From NCBI GenBank assembly GCA_049699975.1, contig JBNAWB010000189.1, positions 1 through 7,115 of the forward strand: a DNA stretch of 7,115 bases. The letters run 5' to 3'. The DNA is from CAZAGD01 sp049699975. GTDB taxonomy: Bacteria; Desulfobacterota; SM23-61. The translations under genes were made by a program, and so were the position numbers. Of the stretch, positions 6,940 through 7,115 are shown in pieces. Below the pieces are notes generated by a model that was given only the letters and a program-made list of their open reading frames with translations, did not search any database and was not told where the DNA came from. Every line of letters starts with the position of its first letter. The first letter of the stretch is position 1.

Positions 6940-6959
6940 TACTTAAGTATTTTTGTCAA
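6931..6959 (-). promoter_or_regulatory. Sigma-A-type promoter of the ferredoxin-nifS-mnmA-mtaB-rnc-era operon
   Basis: A perfect -35 TTGACA (6959-6954) is followed after exactly 17 bp by a -10 TATTTT (6936-6931; four of six consensus bases). Transcription would begin near 6924, giving a leader of about 22 nt with a perfect ribosome binding site before the ATG at 6902. No other promoter of this quality was noticed on the minus strand, so all six genes may depend on it. Palindromes inside the spacer and across the -10/+1 region suggest control by a repressor. Confidence 0.7.
6939..6950. repeat. 12-bp perfect palindrome in the promoter spacer
   Basis: ATACTTAAGTAT is fully self-complementary and lies wholly within the 17-bp spacer between -35 and -10. 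It abuts the 19-bp palindrome. It could be an operator half of a two-site arrangement. The cognate regulator is not in the window. Confidence 0.55.
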
Positions 6960-6982
6960 CAATTGGTTGACCTGACCGTCAA
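6955..6982. repeat. Cluster of TTGAC/GTCAA inverted repeats at and upstream of the -35
   Basis: GTCAAC (6955-6960) and GTTGAC (6966-6971) form a 6-bp inverted repeat with a 5-bp gap. TTGAC (6967-6971) and GTCAA (6978-6982) form a second with a 6-bp gap. The -35 box is part of the first pair. Three half-sites about 11 bp apart, one helical turn, would suit a dimeric regulator, though one of them is also simply the promoter. Confidence 0.45.
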
Positions 6983-7115
6983 TCAGTTTTTAGGCAAATA
7001 GCTTGAAATAGCTCAGGCCTGCCTCTGGCGGGGGCAAGCGGGGCGAAATTAAAATCGGCTGGGAATTAACGTCTTTATACTTATCCACCTTCTTTCCGCA
7101 AAGAACGGCGGGGAC
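6983..7115. other. Right-edge region without a supportable gene
   Basis: Reading leftward from the edge, one minus-strand frame stays open for 41 codons to a TAA at 6992-6990 and could be the tail of a gene beyond the window, but the peptide is not recognised and the open length is not significant. The stretch also holds a direct repeat AAATAGCT (6996-7003 and 7006-7013, 10-bp period) and a GC-rich hairpin CCTGCC-TCT-GGCGGG (7018-7032) without a T-tract, so not a clear terminator. Confidence 0.4.

Noticed and set aside
6990..7115. Minus-strand frame open for 41 codons from the right edge, possible C-terminus of an upstream gene
   Set aside because: The peptide is not recognised, contains a proline-rich low-information stretch, and an open frame of this length is common by chance.
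1..7115. CRISPR array, insertion sequence, phage or toxin-antitoxin system
   Set aside because: No spaced repeats, transposase motifs, long terminal inverted repeats or paired small genes are present; the window is housekeeping in character.

Overview
The window looks like chromosomal DNA of an anaerobic Bacillota, probably of the class Clostridia. The hints are strong AGGAGG-type ribosome binding sites, a TTGACA-type promoter, a clostridial-style MnmA, and a small NIL-domain 2[4Fe-4S] ferredoxin of a kind common in strict anaerobes. This placement is an inference from protein style and cannot be settled without a database search.

Layout. Positions 1-193 are non-coding leader. Positions 194-1183 (+) encode a PLP-dependent threonine/serine ammonia-lyase-like enzyme. 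Everything else lies on the minus strand and reads right to left as one probable operon: NIL-domain ferredoxin (6902-6492), NifS/IscS-type cysteine desulfurase (6444-5272), MnmA tRNA 2-thiouridylase (5264-4164), MtaB tRNA methylthiotransferase (4185-2866), RNase III (2809-2078) and the Era GTPase (2085-1180). Gaps are 47, 7 and 56 bp, with overlaps of 22 bp (mnmA/mtaB) and 8 bp (rnc/era). A recognisable promoter with nested palindromes lies just upstream of the ferredoxin gene (6921-6971). The last gene, era, converges on the dehydratase with a 4-bp overlap and no visible terminator.

How the genes fit together. The desulfurase takes sulfur from cysteine. MnmA uses such sulfur for s2U34 of tRNA, and MtaB makes the ms2 group of ms2t6A37 with radical-SAM [4Fe-4S] chemistry that needs low-potential electrons. 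A ferredoxin at the head of the operon is a plausible electron or sulfur-trafficking partner. RNase III and Era add RNA processing and 30S maturation, so the unit as a whole concerns tRNA/rRNA maturation.

The most striking irregularity is that the cysteine desulfurase reading frame is interrupted by one in-frame TAA (6198-6196) between otherwise perfectly collinear, conserved halves. No clearly new system is visible. The best leads are the interrupted nifS, the NIL-ferredoxin/tRNA-thiolation linkage, the palindromic operator-promoter, and a substitution at a usual metal-site aspartate in RNase III.
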